64,000 bases of DNA, taken from the NCBI RefSeq assembly GCF_009870785.1, contig NZ_WTWX01000006.1, forward strand, positions 62,001-126,000. The letters run 5' to 3'. The DNA is from Paenibacillus sp. An7. GTDB taxonomy: Bacteria > Bacillota > Bacilli > Paenibacillales > Paenibacillaceae. The first letter of the stretch is position 1; each line of letters begins with the position of its first letter. The translations under genes were made by a program, and so were the position numbers. A model generated the notes under the pieces. The model ran no database searches, was not told the DNA's origin, and saw only the letters and a program-made list of their open reading frames with translations. Shown one piece after another: positions 15,598-24,098 of the stretch.

Positions 15598-16962
15598 CTA
15601 GCGTGTATGAACTTTCTCGCCTTGCACCCAGACTTCACGGATATGCTCAGGCCTTACAAGGTACATCATTTTTTGGAAAACATCATGTAAATCTTCATCT
15701 TTATTATAAATAGGTAACTTAGCAGTGGGTAACTTCGTATCGATCACCTGTGCATCCCATACATAGCTTTCTTTAATACGACCGATCGGTAAGCTTAAGC
15801 TTTCTCCGCCGCCGGCTGTCGCCAGATAGAATGCTTCATTAACGGTAATCCGTGAGTCCGGAACGCCGCGATCCTCCGCAGGAATGTTAGGATTGACACC
15901 ATCTTCCAGCATACGGGAAGAAATGACCGCTTGTCTTATGTTATCGAACAGACTAGGAGAGAAACCACCGGAAATATCAGATCCAAGGCCGATCTCTACC
16001 CCTTTGGAGTGGAACTCTTTAACAGGGATGACGCTGTTCGCAAAATAAGCATTAGATACAGGACAATGAGCAATCGCTGTTCCGGTCTCCGCAAACAATT
16101 CGACATCATTGTTGTCCAGAAAGTTGCAATGAGCCATGACCGATTTATCACGAAGCAAGCCAAAATCATTCAGGGCAAAAGCATCGTTTTTATTAAAACG
16201 ATCTTGTACATATCCATGTGCCCAGTCACTTTCACTGCAATGGGACTGAACATAGGTATCGTATTTCGCTGCCAGTTCTCCGAGTCCTTGTAAACCTTCA
16301 TCTGTACAGCTTGGAATGAATCTTGGTGTCACGACAGGGTAAACCCCTTGTTTGGTAGTTTGGGCTAGTTCCTGTACAGCGATAATGAATTCTTCCGTAT
16401 CGGCTAGAGCAGTCTTCGTATCTACATCTCGATAGTTTTCTGGATTACCCTCGGGGTCGTCCATCACTACTTTTCCGACGAGCCCCCGCTGACCTTTACT
16501 TGCACAAATCTCAGCGAGCAGGATACTTGCTTCTTTATGCACAGTTGCAAAATAAAGAGCGGTTGTGGTCCCGTTGGCAAGTAAGGTGCTTACCACATCA
16601 TCATAGACTTCCTTGGCAAAAGCGAGATCCGAGAACTTAGACTCCAGTGGAAAGGTGTAGGTATGTAACCAATCATAGAGGGGAATGTCAAGTGCAGTTC
16701 CAGACTGAGCCCACTGCGGCGCATGTACATGCAGATCGACGAAACCAGGCAAGAAATATTGCCCTTCCTCTAGGGAATGGAAGTTAGGTTTTCCTTGATA
16801 TGCGTCTAGTATTGTTTGATATTCTGCGTCATGGGGCGCTACAATCTTTTCAATAATTCCATCTGTATTAATACAGAAAAGATGATTTTTTAAGATATCA
16901 ATTTCTTTAGGAGACTTACTGGTAAACGCTGTGCCTTGAAATATTTGCTTATAATTCTTCAT
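15598..16962 (-). CDS. guaD: Guanine deaminase
   Basis: A 454-aa amidohydrolase. The metal and active-site motifs are in the expected order: FVDLHVHAPQWAQSG (HxH, guanine deaminase signature), QSHCSESDWA, MAHCNFLD, IAHCPVSNAYF, and GLGSDISGG with the metal Asp. The enzyme deaminates guanine to xanthine in the cytoplasm. Start at MKNYKQIFQG is chosen because AAGGCGG lies just upstream; an earlier ATG would add 41 residues not typical of the family. It is co-transcribed with the purine permease. Confidence 0.9.
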   Translation of the reverse strand: MKNYKQIFQGTAFTSKSPKEIDILKNHLFCINTDGIIEKIVAPHDAEYQTILDAYQGKPNFHSLEEGQYFLPGFVDLHVHAPQWAQSGTALDIPLYDWLHTYTFPLESKFSDLAFAKEVYDDVVSTLLANGTTTALYFATVHKEASILLAEICASKGQRGLVGKVVMDDPEGNPENYRDVDTKTALADTEEFIIAVQELAQTTKQGVYPVVTPRFIPSCTDEGLQGLGELAAKYDTYVQSHCSESDWAHGYVQDRFNKNDAFALNDFGLLRDKSVMAHCNFLDNNDVELFAETGTAIAHCPVSNAYFANSVIPVKEFHSKGVEIGLGSDISGGFSPSLFDNIRQAVISSRMLEDGVNPNIPAEDRGVPDSRITVNEAFYLATAGGGESLSLPIGRIKESYVWDAQVIDTKLPTAKLPIYNKDEDLHDVFQKMMYLVRPEHIREVWVQGEKVHTR

Positions 16963-17002
16963 ACTTACCGCCTTAATGTTCGTTTTTATGATGTGTTTTG
17001 TT

Positions 17003-17031
17003 ATTATAATCTGTGAAAAATGATTAGTCCA
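17003..17031 (-). promoter_or_regulatory. Sigma-A type promoter of guaD-permease operon
   Basis: On the minus strand TGGACT, a 17-base spacer and TATAAT are seen. Between it and the start codon lies AAAACGAACATT (16976-16987), close to one PurR box (CCGAAC core), though no paired box is obvious. No purine riboswitch could be recognised. Confidence 0.5.
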
Positions 17032-17098
17032 TAATAAAAGGCGGATATATGTAAGCTTTTGCCTTTCATCTCTTAAGAATAACAAAAGAGATACTCTC

Positions 17099-17476
17099 CT
17101 ATGAGTATCCCTTTTTAGTAAGGTTTTGTGTTACATGCGTTGTTACTTTCGAGCTATGATCAAGCTGTTCCGCGTCCATCTGCAGAAAACGGACATTAGG
17201 TATGCCAGACTTCGCAGCATTTTTAGTTGCGGTTTCCATCATTCCTGTGGAATGGTCAATCCCAACGAGTAATAGTCCAGCATCGGCAATGGAGAGGATT
17301 GCTTCGCCCCCGCCCGTTCCGATATCAAGCAGGAGATCTGACTTCTTCGTTACTTTTGTTACTTCATTATAAAAGTCCCACGGTAATGCCTCCGAGACAC
17401 ATTTCATCTTACTAAAATCCCAGCCAATGCGTTTTCCTACATTATCATAAAAATCTTTGTATTCGAGTGCATTCAT
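17099..17476 (-). pseudogene. C-terminally truncated SAM-dependent methyltransferase
   Basis: A 125-residue reading frame from MNALEYKDFYDNVG, with GGTGG/GGAAG upstream. It has the SAM-binding motif I (LLDIGTGGGEAILSIAD) and motif II region (LVGIDHSTGMMETA), then QMDAEQLD. After that the sequence departs from the family and stops in the loop of a hairpin. Full-length relatives have about 240-260 residues, so the second half of the Rossmann domain is missing. It is probably a decayed gene; an alternative is a short functional fragment, which is unlikely without the substrate half. Confidence 0.65.
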
Positions 17477-17566
17477 TTTTTTCTTCCACCTTCCAAATTG
17501 AGGTTCATAAAAAGCGATAGAATGAACAGAGCCCATACTATTCAAATAATTAGTTACTATGGTCAA

Positions 17567-17585
17567 AAGGACAGACCTGTCCCTT
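17567..17585. repeat. Short palindromic element (REP-like)
   Basis: GGACAG-AC-CTGTCC flanked by AA and CTT forms a perfect 6-bp inverted repeat with a 2-base loop. This GGGACAG/CTGTCCC type palindrome resembles dispersed elements seen near REP-associated transposases. It lies close upstream of the truncated methyltransferase. Confidence 0.35.
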
Positions 17586-17713
17586 CATAGCTGATACGCG
17601 TTTTTATCCAGCCCGGCAACTAATTACTTCGAACGCTAAGGAAGTTCATCCCATTCACCTCATTCAAAAGATTTCTTCCATTAAAGGTATTATGAAATTG
17701 ATTCATGTACCTA

Positions 17714-18139
17714 TTAATTTTTTAAATCCTTTTTTAAGTAATAGTGAGTATGCCCGCCTGCATTATGAATCGTTCCATATACTTCATAACCGTATTTCAA
17801 ATAGAAATCCAGCGCTTGAAAGCTAAGTGTATCGAGTTTAATGAAATCGCATGATCTCTGCCTGGCTATTTCTTCGATCTCTAATAACAGCTTTGACCCA
17901 TATCCAAGTCCGCGAATTTGTTCATCCAGAATGAGATAGTGGATCTCCAGCCAGTTCCAGCATATGTCCCCCACAACTCCTCCCAGAGTTTCCCCGTCTG
18001 CATTTTTTAGAAAAAGATTCAATTCTTCGTACCTATCACTAAGTTCTTTAGGGAAGTGAGCATGATTAAATGCAATCAGCTTGTTACGTACACAAGTCCT
18101 ATCTTCATTACTATGTTCAGCAGAAATATGCAGTTCCAT
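17714..18139 (-). CDS. GNAT-family N-acetyltransferase
   Basis: A 141-aa single-domain acetyltransferase. The acetyl-CoA loop is DEQIRGLGYGSKLLLEIEE (Q/R-x-x-G-x-G/A type), followed by the alpha4-beta6-beta7 region FQALDFYLKYGYEVYG. The substrate is unknown. It is monocistronic, with a ribosome binding site (AAAGGAG) about 8 bases upstream. Confidence 0.85.
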   Translation of the reverse strand: MELHISAEHSNEDRTCVRNKLIAFNHAHFPKELSDRYEELNLFLKNADGETLGGVVGDICWNWLEIHYLILDEQIRGLGYGSKLLLEIEEIARQRSCDFIKLDTLSFQALDFYLKYGYEVYGTIHNAGGHTHYYLKKDLKN

Positions 18140-18352
18140 GATTCATCACTCCTTTGTAGCATAATCTCAAATCTTTCAAATCTCATATGAACTTACCTTA
18201 TTTCGAGCGTAACGGGAAAGTAAAAAATGTTTTATATTCATTTGTACCTGATTTTCAAAGGTATCCTAAACTCTCTAAGCGAATGTAACAAGGATACGAC
18301 AAATAGGCTATAACATGGAGAAAAAAAGGAGCTGATATCACTGCTACGTGAC

Positions 18353-19204
18353 ATGGACTGGATAGAGAAAGACCCTTTACTGGATGAGCTGTTAGCTCAA
18401 AATCCACCGATCATTGTACAGCCCATGACTCAAGGAATGGAAGCAGAAGTATTTAAACTATGTATACAGGAAAAATGTTTTATTCTAAAAGTGTGGAACA
18501 AAGTTTCTAAGCCGAATATTGATTATCAGTACCGATTGTTATCAGGATTATATGAGCAAGGTTTATCTGTGTCGAAGCCTCTCGGATGGGGAAAAAAACG
18601 TTCTGAACAAAAGGAACAAGTACTGCTCACCTATGATGATGGCGGAGAATTACAAGATTATAGTGAAAAGAAAATGCAGGAGATCGCGGCTCTTTTATAT
18701 CAGATTCATCAGGTGAATGTGGAGAAACTACTTCCGCTGACACTTCCTAAATATGATTTCGTTTCTTATTATTTTCCCGATCTTAATCAGCATCCGGATC
18801 TATTACTCGTGGTAACTGAAGTGGCATCCTTAACTTCTATCGAACATTCTAATTTAATCCATGGTGATTTTCACTTAAATAATTTGGTGGAGAAGAATGG
18901 ACGTATGACGATCATTGACTGGACGAATGGACAGCTCGGTGATCCGAGATTTGACTTTTCTTGGTCTCTTTTTCTAAAGCGAATCTATATGTCTTCTTTC
19001 CTTGCCGAAACTTTCTCTACTGCTTATCTTTCCTTACATCCTATTCAAGAAGAAGACAGAACTAAATTTGAAGCTATTGCTTATTTGCGCTGGATTCTGC
19101 TTAACCGGTTTGCACAAGGGCCGGAAGGAATAGACCTCATGAAAAAAGCAAACGCCATTGCTGCCCGTAATCCATTCTTGAAAGATCTAACCTTGCAGGG
19201 ATAG
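18353..19204 (+). CDS. Aminoglycoside phosphotransferase (APH)-family protein
   Basis: A 283-aa protein with the protein-kinase-like APH fold. LIHGDFHLNNL is the catalytic loop (Brenner motif, HGDxHxxN), and IIDWTNGQLGDPRFDFSW holds the metal-binding Asp and a following DP. EVFKLCIQEKCFILKVWN supplies the nucleotide-binding Lys. The family phosphorylates small hydroxyl compounds; resistance is not implied. GGAG lies 21 bases before this ATG; an in-frame CTG at 18341 is at better spacing and may be the real start. GNAT gene follows in the same direction. Confidence 0.82.
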   Translation: MDWIEKDPLLDELLAQNPPIIVQPMTQGMEAEVFKLCIQEKCFILKVWNKVSKPNIDYQYRLLSGLYEQGLSVSKPLGWGKKRSEQKEQVLLTYDDGGELQDYSEKKMQEIAALLYQIHQVNVEKLLPLTLPKYDFVSYYFPDLNQHPDLLLVVTEVASLTSIEHSNLIHGDFHLNNLVEKNGRMTIIDWTNGQLGDPRFDFSWSLFLKRIYMSSFLAETFSTAYLSLHPIQEEDRTKFEAIAYLRWILLNRFAQGPEGIDLMKKANAIAARNPFLKDLTLQG

Positions 19205-19247
19205 ACCGGAACGTAAGAAGAATATGGTGAATGACAAGGAGGAGAAC

Positions 19248-19817
19248 ATGGATCCCATTTTTGACTCGTTTCCTATTCTGAAATCAGACATACTTGTACT
19301 TAAGAAAGTAGAAGAGGAACATGTGGATGAATTGTTCGAAATATACAGCAATGACGTGATATTTAGATACTGCGGAATCCTTCCGAGACACAACAAAGAC
19401 ACGGTGAGGAAAATGGTCGGGTACTTTGAGCGAGACTTCAATAAACAGACTCGTGTAAAATGGGGGATTTTTGCTGAGGATCAGCCGGATCGGCTGATTG
19501 GTATTATTGAGGTGTTTGATCTTAATCACAAGGTGAACATGGCCACGATGGGTTACTTCTTAGCGGAGGCTTATTGGGGTAGGGGGTACGCAACGGAAGC
19601 GGTTCGCTTGGTGCTTGAATTCCTGTTCCTCCGTGCAGGTATTAACCGAGTTCAGGCAGATGTGATGCCGCAGAATGAAGTCTCCAAAAAGGTGCTCCTC
19701 AAAAACGGTTTTATGAAAGAAGGTACGCTCAGACAAGCAGCAATTTGGTCAGGAAAAGGGGTTGTGGATCGGGAAATATTCGGCATTTTAAAAGAGGAGT
19801 ATGATCACTCTAAATAA
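19248..19817 (+). CDS. RimJ/RimL-type GNAT acetyltransferase
   Basis: A 189-aa protein. Start at MDPIFDSFPIL is preceded by AAGGAGGAG. The fold is of the RimJ/RimL group: N-terminal SDILVLKKVEEEHVDELF, then MGYFLAEAYWGRGYATEAVRL with the acetyl-CoA loop, and PQNEVSKKVLLKNGFMKEGT. Such proteins acetylate N-termini of ribosomal proteins or other amines. A terminator follows directly. Confidence 0.85.
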   Translation: MDPIFDSFPILKSDILVLKKVEEEHVDELFEIYSNDVIFRYCGILPRHNKDTVRKMVGYFERDFNKQTRVKWGIFAEDQPDRLIGIIEVFDLNHKVNMATMGYFLAEAYWGRGYATEAVRLVLEFLFLRAGINRVQADVMPQNEVSKKVLLKNGFMKEGTLRQAAIWSGKGVVDREIFGILKEEYDHSK

Positions 19818-19819
19818 AC

Positions 19820-19857
19820 AAGAAGCAGAGCCTATTGTAGGCATCTGCTTCTTTTAA
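19820..19857 (+). terminator. Rho-independent terminator
   Basis: AGAAGCAGA pairs with TCTGCTTCT around an inner CCTA/TAGG helix, followed by TTTT. It lies between the convergent GNAT and MMPL genes. Confidence 0.8.
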
Positions 19858-19870
19858 CAACTGTATATCG

Positions 19871-22800
19871 TTATTGATGTAACGTAGACTTCTCATTTGA
19901 GACTGAGTCTTTTCTCTTGCCGAATGCGTTAGGTAACATAATCAAGGCAGGAACCAGCATCGGAAGTAATATGAAGCAGAGTACAAGGAGACCTGCAATG
20001 ACTGCAGAAGCCAGTTCAATCAGCAGGACAAGTCCTGATGGGATGAGTGTGGCAAAGGTGCCGCCGAGTATAATCATGGCGGAGATGATGACGCCGCCAA
20101 TATTTTTGGCTGATTCCACGAGTGCTTTTGCAGGGTCCAGTTCCCCATATTCTTTATAGCGCATCATGAAGAAGATACTATAATCGACTCCGACCGCCAC
20201 AATAATGATGAAAGAGAAGAAAGGAACAAAGGATGATACGCCGTCAGCACCGAGGATCTGATAAGTAACCAGGTTCGTTGCAGCCATGGCAGCAAAGTAA
20301 GAGACAATCAGAGATATTACAATATAGATGGATGGCAGAATGGAACGAATGACAAATAGCAGTACAAGGAATACCCCGATAATTACGATCACTGCTGTTC
20401 CGTTAAATGACTCCAGCTGTACTTTATTGGTGTCATAAGTTGTTGAGCTTGGTCCGGCTGCTCCAAATACCGCTCCGTCTAATACAGTTCCTTTAAGTCC
20501 CGAAGAAACGGTATCGTTAATCTCTTCAATGGTGTCCATCGCTTTCTTGGAATAAGGATCATCATTTAAGATAACCATCAATTTCGTAATTTTACGATCT
20601 TCGGACATGAAATTATCAAGTACCTGGGCAAAATCTTCTCCTTCAAGCGCTTCTCTAGGAATGAAGAATGTTTTCGAAGATTCGAATTGCATCAGGAATT
20701 GGTTGGTTTTTCCAAGTCCCTCCGAAATATCTTCAAGCCCATTTCCACTTTGATGAAGTCCATCTTTTAATGAAGTTAGACCGCCCGAAAACTGAGATAA
20801 ACCGTTACTCAGTTCTTTTTGCCCCTGATTCACTTTAGCCAAAGCAACATTTAATTTATTCATATTTGCAGCAATCTCATCCGCGCCGCCAGCGCCTTGA
20901 TTCAGTCCAGAGCTCAGTTGTTTTGCTCCGTTTTCTAATTCCTTGAGTCCGCTGAGAATCTGTCCCTGAGCACTGTTGATCTGGTCTAGACCGCCAGTAG
21001 CTTGTGTAAAGGCGCTGTTTAACTTTTCAAAGTTCTCGTTGAGCTGTGTCAGCCCTCCAGCCCACTGGGCAATGCCGCCTTCGAGTGCCGCACCCTGTGT
21101 CTTCAGCTGCACATAAGTATCATCTGATGCAAGTTCACTATGGGAAGCACCTAGGGCAGTGATTAGTCCGTTAATCCCTGTCATTCCTTGCTGAATGCCG
21201 GGGAGCTGGTTCGCTAGTGATTCATATCCACTGCCAAGCGCCGTGTATTGTTTTTGGATTTCACCGAGTCCGCTAGAGACTTGTGCTGAGCTCTTTTGTA
21301 TGGAAGAAAGGCCACTGCGAATCTCGGAAATCCCAGAAGAAAGTCCGGTTGCTCCGGCAGCACTGTCACTCATACCGCCTCCAAGTTCTTTCACCGCATC
21401 TGTTAGCTGCTGATAGCCTGATGTGATCTCTCCCGAACCGGAAACGAGCTGATCTACTTCGGAAAAGTCAGGTGTAGTGAGTCCTGCTTCCATCTGTGAA
21501 ATTCCATCTTGGATCTGATCGACCCCATCCTTGGAAGCAGAGATCCCCTCCGTTATAGCTGAGGTCTGGTTATTGGTATACAAATCCGGAATTTCCTCAA
21601 ACTGCGGCTGCGTTACACTTGATACGCTGTCAACTCCTTCGAGCTGATTAAGGGAGTGGGTAATGGAATCAATTACAGCCAGGGCATCATTGTTATCCAC
21701 CCTCTCATCACTTTGAATGACTACATTCGTAGGCAGAGCCTGACCTTTATTGAAGTTTTCTGCGACTAGGCTGAACCCTTTTGTTGAAGGGTAGGCGTTA
21801 CCGAGTTCTTTCAACTGATCAAAAGAAAGCGTCTGTTTGCTGAACAAGAGCACAGGAATCATGATAATTATAATAAGCGCGGTAGTAATCACCGGATATT
21901 TTACTGATATGGTAGCGAGCTTGGTCCAGAACTTGCTGTCTTTATGGCCGTTATTTTGTTTGGCAGGCCAGAATAATTTTTCCCCAAGTGTCTTCATAAA
22001 GAAGGGGGTCAAGGTATAAATCTGCACAATTAATACAATCGCACCAATGGCAACCACGTTCGCGGATTTGTAAATCCCGAAGTTTGAAAAACTTAGTGCA
22101 GCAAACGCAATAAATACGGTTAATGTACTGTAAAGAATGGTTTTGCCTGCGGTTCGGAACGTAGTGAAAATAGCTTCATTAATCGTTGCACCATGAGCAA
22201 GTTCCTCTTTAAAGCGGTTGAATAAAAGAATGTTGTAGTCGGTACCGATCCCAAACAGAATGAGGACAAGCAACATCTGCGTTACACTGGTGATCGGGAA
22301 ATTCAATTTTTCAATAATTTGTGCTGCAATGCCCATGGATACGAGATAGGTAATTCCCACCGTTAGTAGCGAGATAAAGGGTATGAGCAGTGAACGGAAC
22401 ATAATAATGAGAACGGCCAGAATGAACATAACGGTTAATAAAGCACTTTTTTCTACACCTGCCGTTGTCGCTTCCAAATAATCGTTCTGTATAAAATCTT
22501 CACCGCTTAGATAAAAATCAGTATCTATATCAGCGAGTTCTTGTTCAAGTTGTTCCTTAATAACGGCAACTTCACGATCTCCTTTATCGAGACTGAAGCT
22601 GACCATAAGGGTTGTTCCATTCTCGGAGAGAAGAGAGGATTTCGCCTCTGGGGTAGAAAAAGGATCGATCATATCGTGTACACCGAGTTCAGCACTATGA
22701 TCTCGTATGTTTTCTATACCTGCTTCAATCTGAGTCAGATCCGTATCAGACAGTTTATTTTCATTATGAAAAACAATAATATCGCTTGTACCTTGATCTC

Positions 22801-22975
22801 CTGTCATTTCTTTTAGTAGCTCACTTGCTACTTTGGAAGGACTGTCTTTGGTGAGCGGATCTTGGCCTCTCTCATGCAGAATCGCGTTAACATCTGGCTG
22901 AAATACGGTGAGTAAGCTTGCGCTAACTAGCCAAATGGCTAGAATAAGCCAGCGCCACTTTAGTATCTTTTGCAT
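19871..22975 (-). CDS. MMPL-family RND transporter
   Basis: A 1034-aa protein from MQKILKWRWLI. It has two copies of the MMPL unit, each with about six membrane segments (FGIGTDYNILLFNRFKEE in the first, VAVGVDYSIFFMMRYKEYG in the second; the GTDY/GVDY Asp residues are the proton-relay type). Between them is a roughly 350-residue extracytoplasmic region with many S-x-G-x-x-x-I/L heptad-like repeats (SSGISEIRSGLSSIQ), as in YhgE/Pip-type coiled domains. Such proteins export lipids, toxic amphiphiles or peptides. It carries the same operator as the downstream-encoded TetR regulator. Confidence 0.88.
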   Translation of the reverse strand: MQKILKWRWLILAIWLVSASLLTVFQPDVNAILHERGQDPLTKDSPSKVASELLKEMTGDQGTSDIIVFHNENKLSDTDLTQIEAGIENIRDHSAELGVHDMIDPFSTPEAKSSLLSENGTTLMVSFSLDKGDREVAVIKEQLEQELADIDTDFYLSGEDFIQNDYLEATTAGVEKSALLTVMFILAVLIIMFRSLLIPFISLLTVGITYLVSMGIAAQIIEKLNFPITSVTQMLLVLILFGIGTDYNILLFNRFKEELAHGATINEAIFTTFRTAGKTILYSTLTVFIAFAALSFSNFGIYKSANVVAIGAIVLIVQIYTLTPFFMKTLGEKLFWPAKQNNGHKDSKFWTKLATISVKYPVITTALIIIIMIPVLLFSKQTLSFDQLKELGNAYPSTKGFSLVAENFNKGQALPTNVVIQSDERVDNNDALAVIDSITHSLNQLEGVDSVSSVTQPQFEEIPDLYTNNQTSAITEGISASKDGVDQIQDGISQMEAGLTTPDFSEVDQLVSGSGEITSGYQQLTDAVKELGGGMSDSAAGATGLSSGISEIRSGLSSIQKSSAQVSSGLGEIQKQYTALGSGYESLANQLPGIQQGMTGINGLITALGASHSELASDDTYVQLKTQGAALEGGIAQWAGGLTQLNENFEKLNSAFTQATGGLDQINSAQGQILSGLKELENGAKQLSSGLNQGAGGADEIAANMNKLNVALAKVNQGQKELSNGLSQFSGGLTSLKDGLHQSGNGLEDISEGLGKTNQFLMQFESSKTFFIPREALEGEDFAQVLDNFMSEDRKITKLMVILNDDPYSKKAMDTIEEINDTVSSGLKGTVLDGAVFGAAGPSSTTYDTNKVQLESFNGTAVIVIIGVFLVLLFVIRSILPSIYIVISLIVSYFAAMAATNLVTYQILGADGVSSFVPFFSFIIIVAVGVDYSIFFMMRYKEYGELDPAKALVESAKNIGGVIISAMIILGGTFATLIPSGLVLLIELASAVIAGLLVLCFILLPMLVPALIMLPNAFGKRKDSVSNEKSTLHQ

Positions 22976-23032
22976 TCGTACATTATCTCCCTTGATCATG
23001 GAATAGTGGCATAGCTTATGGTACAGAACATT

Positions 23033-23051
23033 AGTAAACAGGTGTTCATTA
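23033..23051. promoter_or_regulatory. TetR-type operator upstream of the MMPL gene
   Basis: AGTAAACAGGTGTTCATTA contains the imperfect palindrome TAAACA-GG-TGTTCA. The identical 19-base sequence, in reverse orientation, lies right before the tetR start codon, so one repressor probably controls both. Confidence 0.75.
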
Positions 23052-23084
23052 TAATGCTAAAAAAAGAGATGGTCACCCCATCCT

Positions 23085-23325
23085 TCATTCACTCTGTAGA
23101 GGTGAATCCAAAAGCTTGGACTCCAAAACCCAATGATCCGCTCGGTTGAGGTGAACCCATTGGTTTGGAGATACTCCTAAACAATAATTCATTCAGTAGA
23201 GATGAATCTAAGGTTTGCGAGTGCTCGCAATTTTTTTATCACTAAGTAAGATGATCAAAAGAATTGCGATTGCTCACAATTTTTTTATCACTAAGTAAGA
23301 TGATCAAAAGAATTGCGATTACCAC
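23085..23325. repeat. Degenerate tandem repeat array (about five units of 49-51 bp) derived from the tetR 3' end
   Basis: Anchors GAGGTG (23099), GAGGTG (23148), GAGATG (23199), AAGATG (23248) and AAGATG (23297) are spaced 49, 51, 49 and 49 bases. The last two units are nearly identical (both hold ATCACTAAGTAAGATGATCA and then AAAAGAATTGCGATT). Units further from the gene are progressively diverged. The last unit is the actual 3' end of the tetR coding sequence with its stop codon, so the array looks like repeated duplication of the gene end. TTGCGAG-TG-CTCGCAA plus seven T could act as a terminator. Confidence 0.75.
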
Positions 23326-23932
23326 AACAAATTTTCTCCGCAATCCCCACGGAGAACACCTGCAGCAGCTCATCAACAAGATATTTAATAGTTGCTCCGT
23401 CCCGGTGATCGCGGAGAATCAGGCATATCCCTTCAATGATGGTGACAGCAAGCATCTGAATAGTTAATTGATCTTCGGTGACCAAGTCAGTTGTTTCCCG
23501 AGTCAACGTAAATACCTTTTCTAGAATCTGAATAACAATCGCAATAAGATCCTGTTTTGCCGATGCGTAAGCCGAACCTTCACTTAAGGTTAATAAGATT
23601 TTGATCTCTGTACTTGAGTCTTTCAGCAGTGCTACAATGGTCTCATCCACCATTTTCATATACTCGAATACCTCGTCACTGTGAATGGTGAAGGTATTCT
23701 CTATTTCTTCCTTAATTGCGATGGTGTACGAAATAAACTGCTCATGTGCTCTGCCCATCAGTGCCTGGAATAAATCATCCTTGTTCTTAAAATAGCGATA
23801 AATGTTACCTGTTGTTATTCCTGCTGCGGTCGCAATTCGTCTCATTGAAGACTGCGCATATCCGTATTGTTCGAATTCAGACAGGGCTGCGCTTAGGATA
23901 TTATTTCGGATTTCTTCTTTTAAAATTTGCAT
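23291..23932 (-). CDS. TetR/AcrR-family transcriptional repressor
   Basis: A 213-aa protein from MQILKEEIRNNIL. The N-terminal helix-turn-helix is typical (MRRIATAAGITTGNIYRYFK, residues about 30-50), with a C-terminal helical ligand domain. It lies about 315 bases upstream of the MMPL gene on the same strand. The matching operators before both genes point to autoregulation and control of the exporter. Its 3' end is the source of a tandem repeat array. Confidence 0.88.
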   Translation of the reverse strand: MQILKEEIRNNILSAALSEFEQYGYAQSSMRRIATAAGITTGNIYRYFKNKDDLFQALMGRAHEQFISYTIAIKEEIENTFTIHSDEVFEYMKMVDETIVALLKDSSTEIKILLTLSEGSAYASAKQDLIAIVIQILEKVFTLTRETTDLVTEDQLTIQMLAVTIIEGICLILRDHRDGATIKYLVDELLQVFSVGIAEKICCGNRNSFDHLT

Positions 23933-23951
23933 TAATGAACACCTGTTTACT
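23933..23951. promoter_or_regulatory. TetR-type operator upstream of tetR
   Basis: TAATGAACACCTGTTTACT is the exact reverse complement of the site before the MMPL gene. It abuts the tetR start codon, so binding would block translation initiation region transcription and give negative autoregulation. Confidence 0.75.
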
Positions 23952-24098
23952 TTTATTGGAATAACGAAAGTATAGTCGAAAACTGGTCTTTCTGCAATCA
24001 TTATCATAAAAAAGAAATACTTCACAACCAATACTTAGAAAATCATGCTATACTATTGGGCGATGTTGTAAATACAATGAAAAAGAGATGATTATCCT

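Noticed and set aside
16963..17085. Purine riboswitch before guaD
   Set aside because: The leader between promoter and start is too short and lacks the conserved three-way-junction sequence; only one possible PurR-like box is seen.
23085..23325. CRISPR-like array
   Set aside because: The repeats are directly joined tandem units that diverge gradually and match the tetR 3' end; there are no unique spacers between constant repeats and no cas genes.
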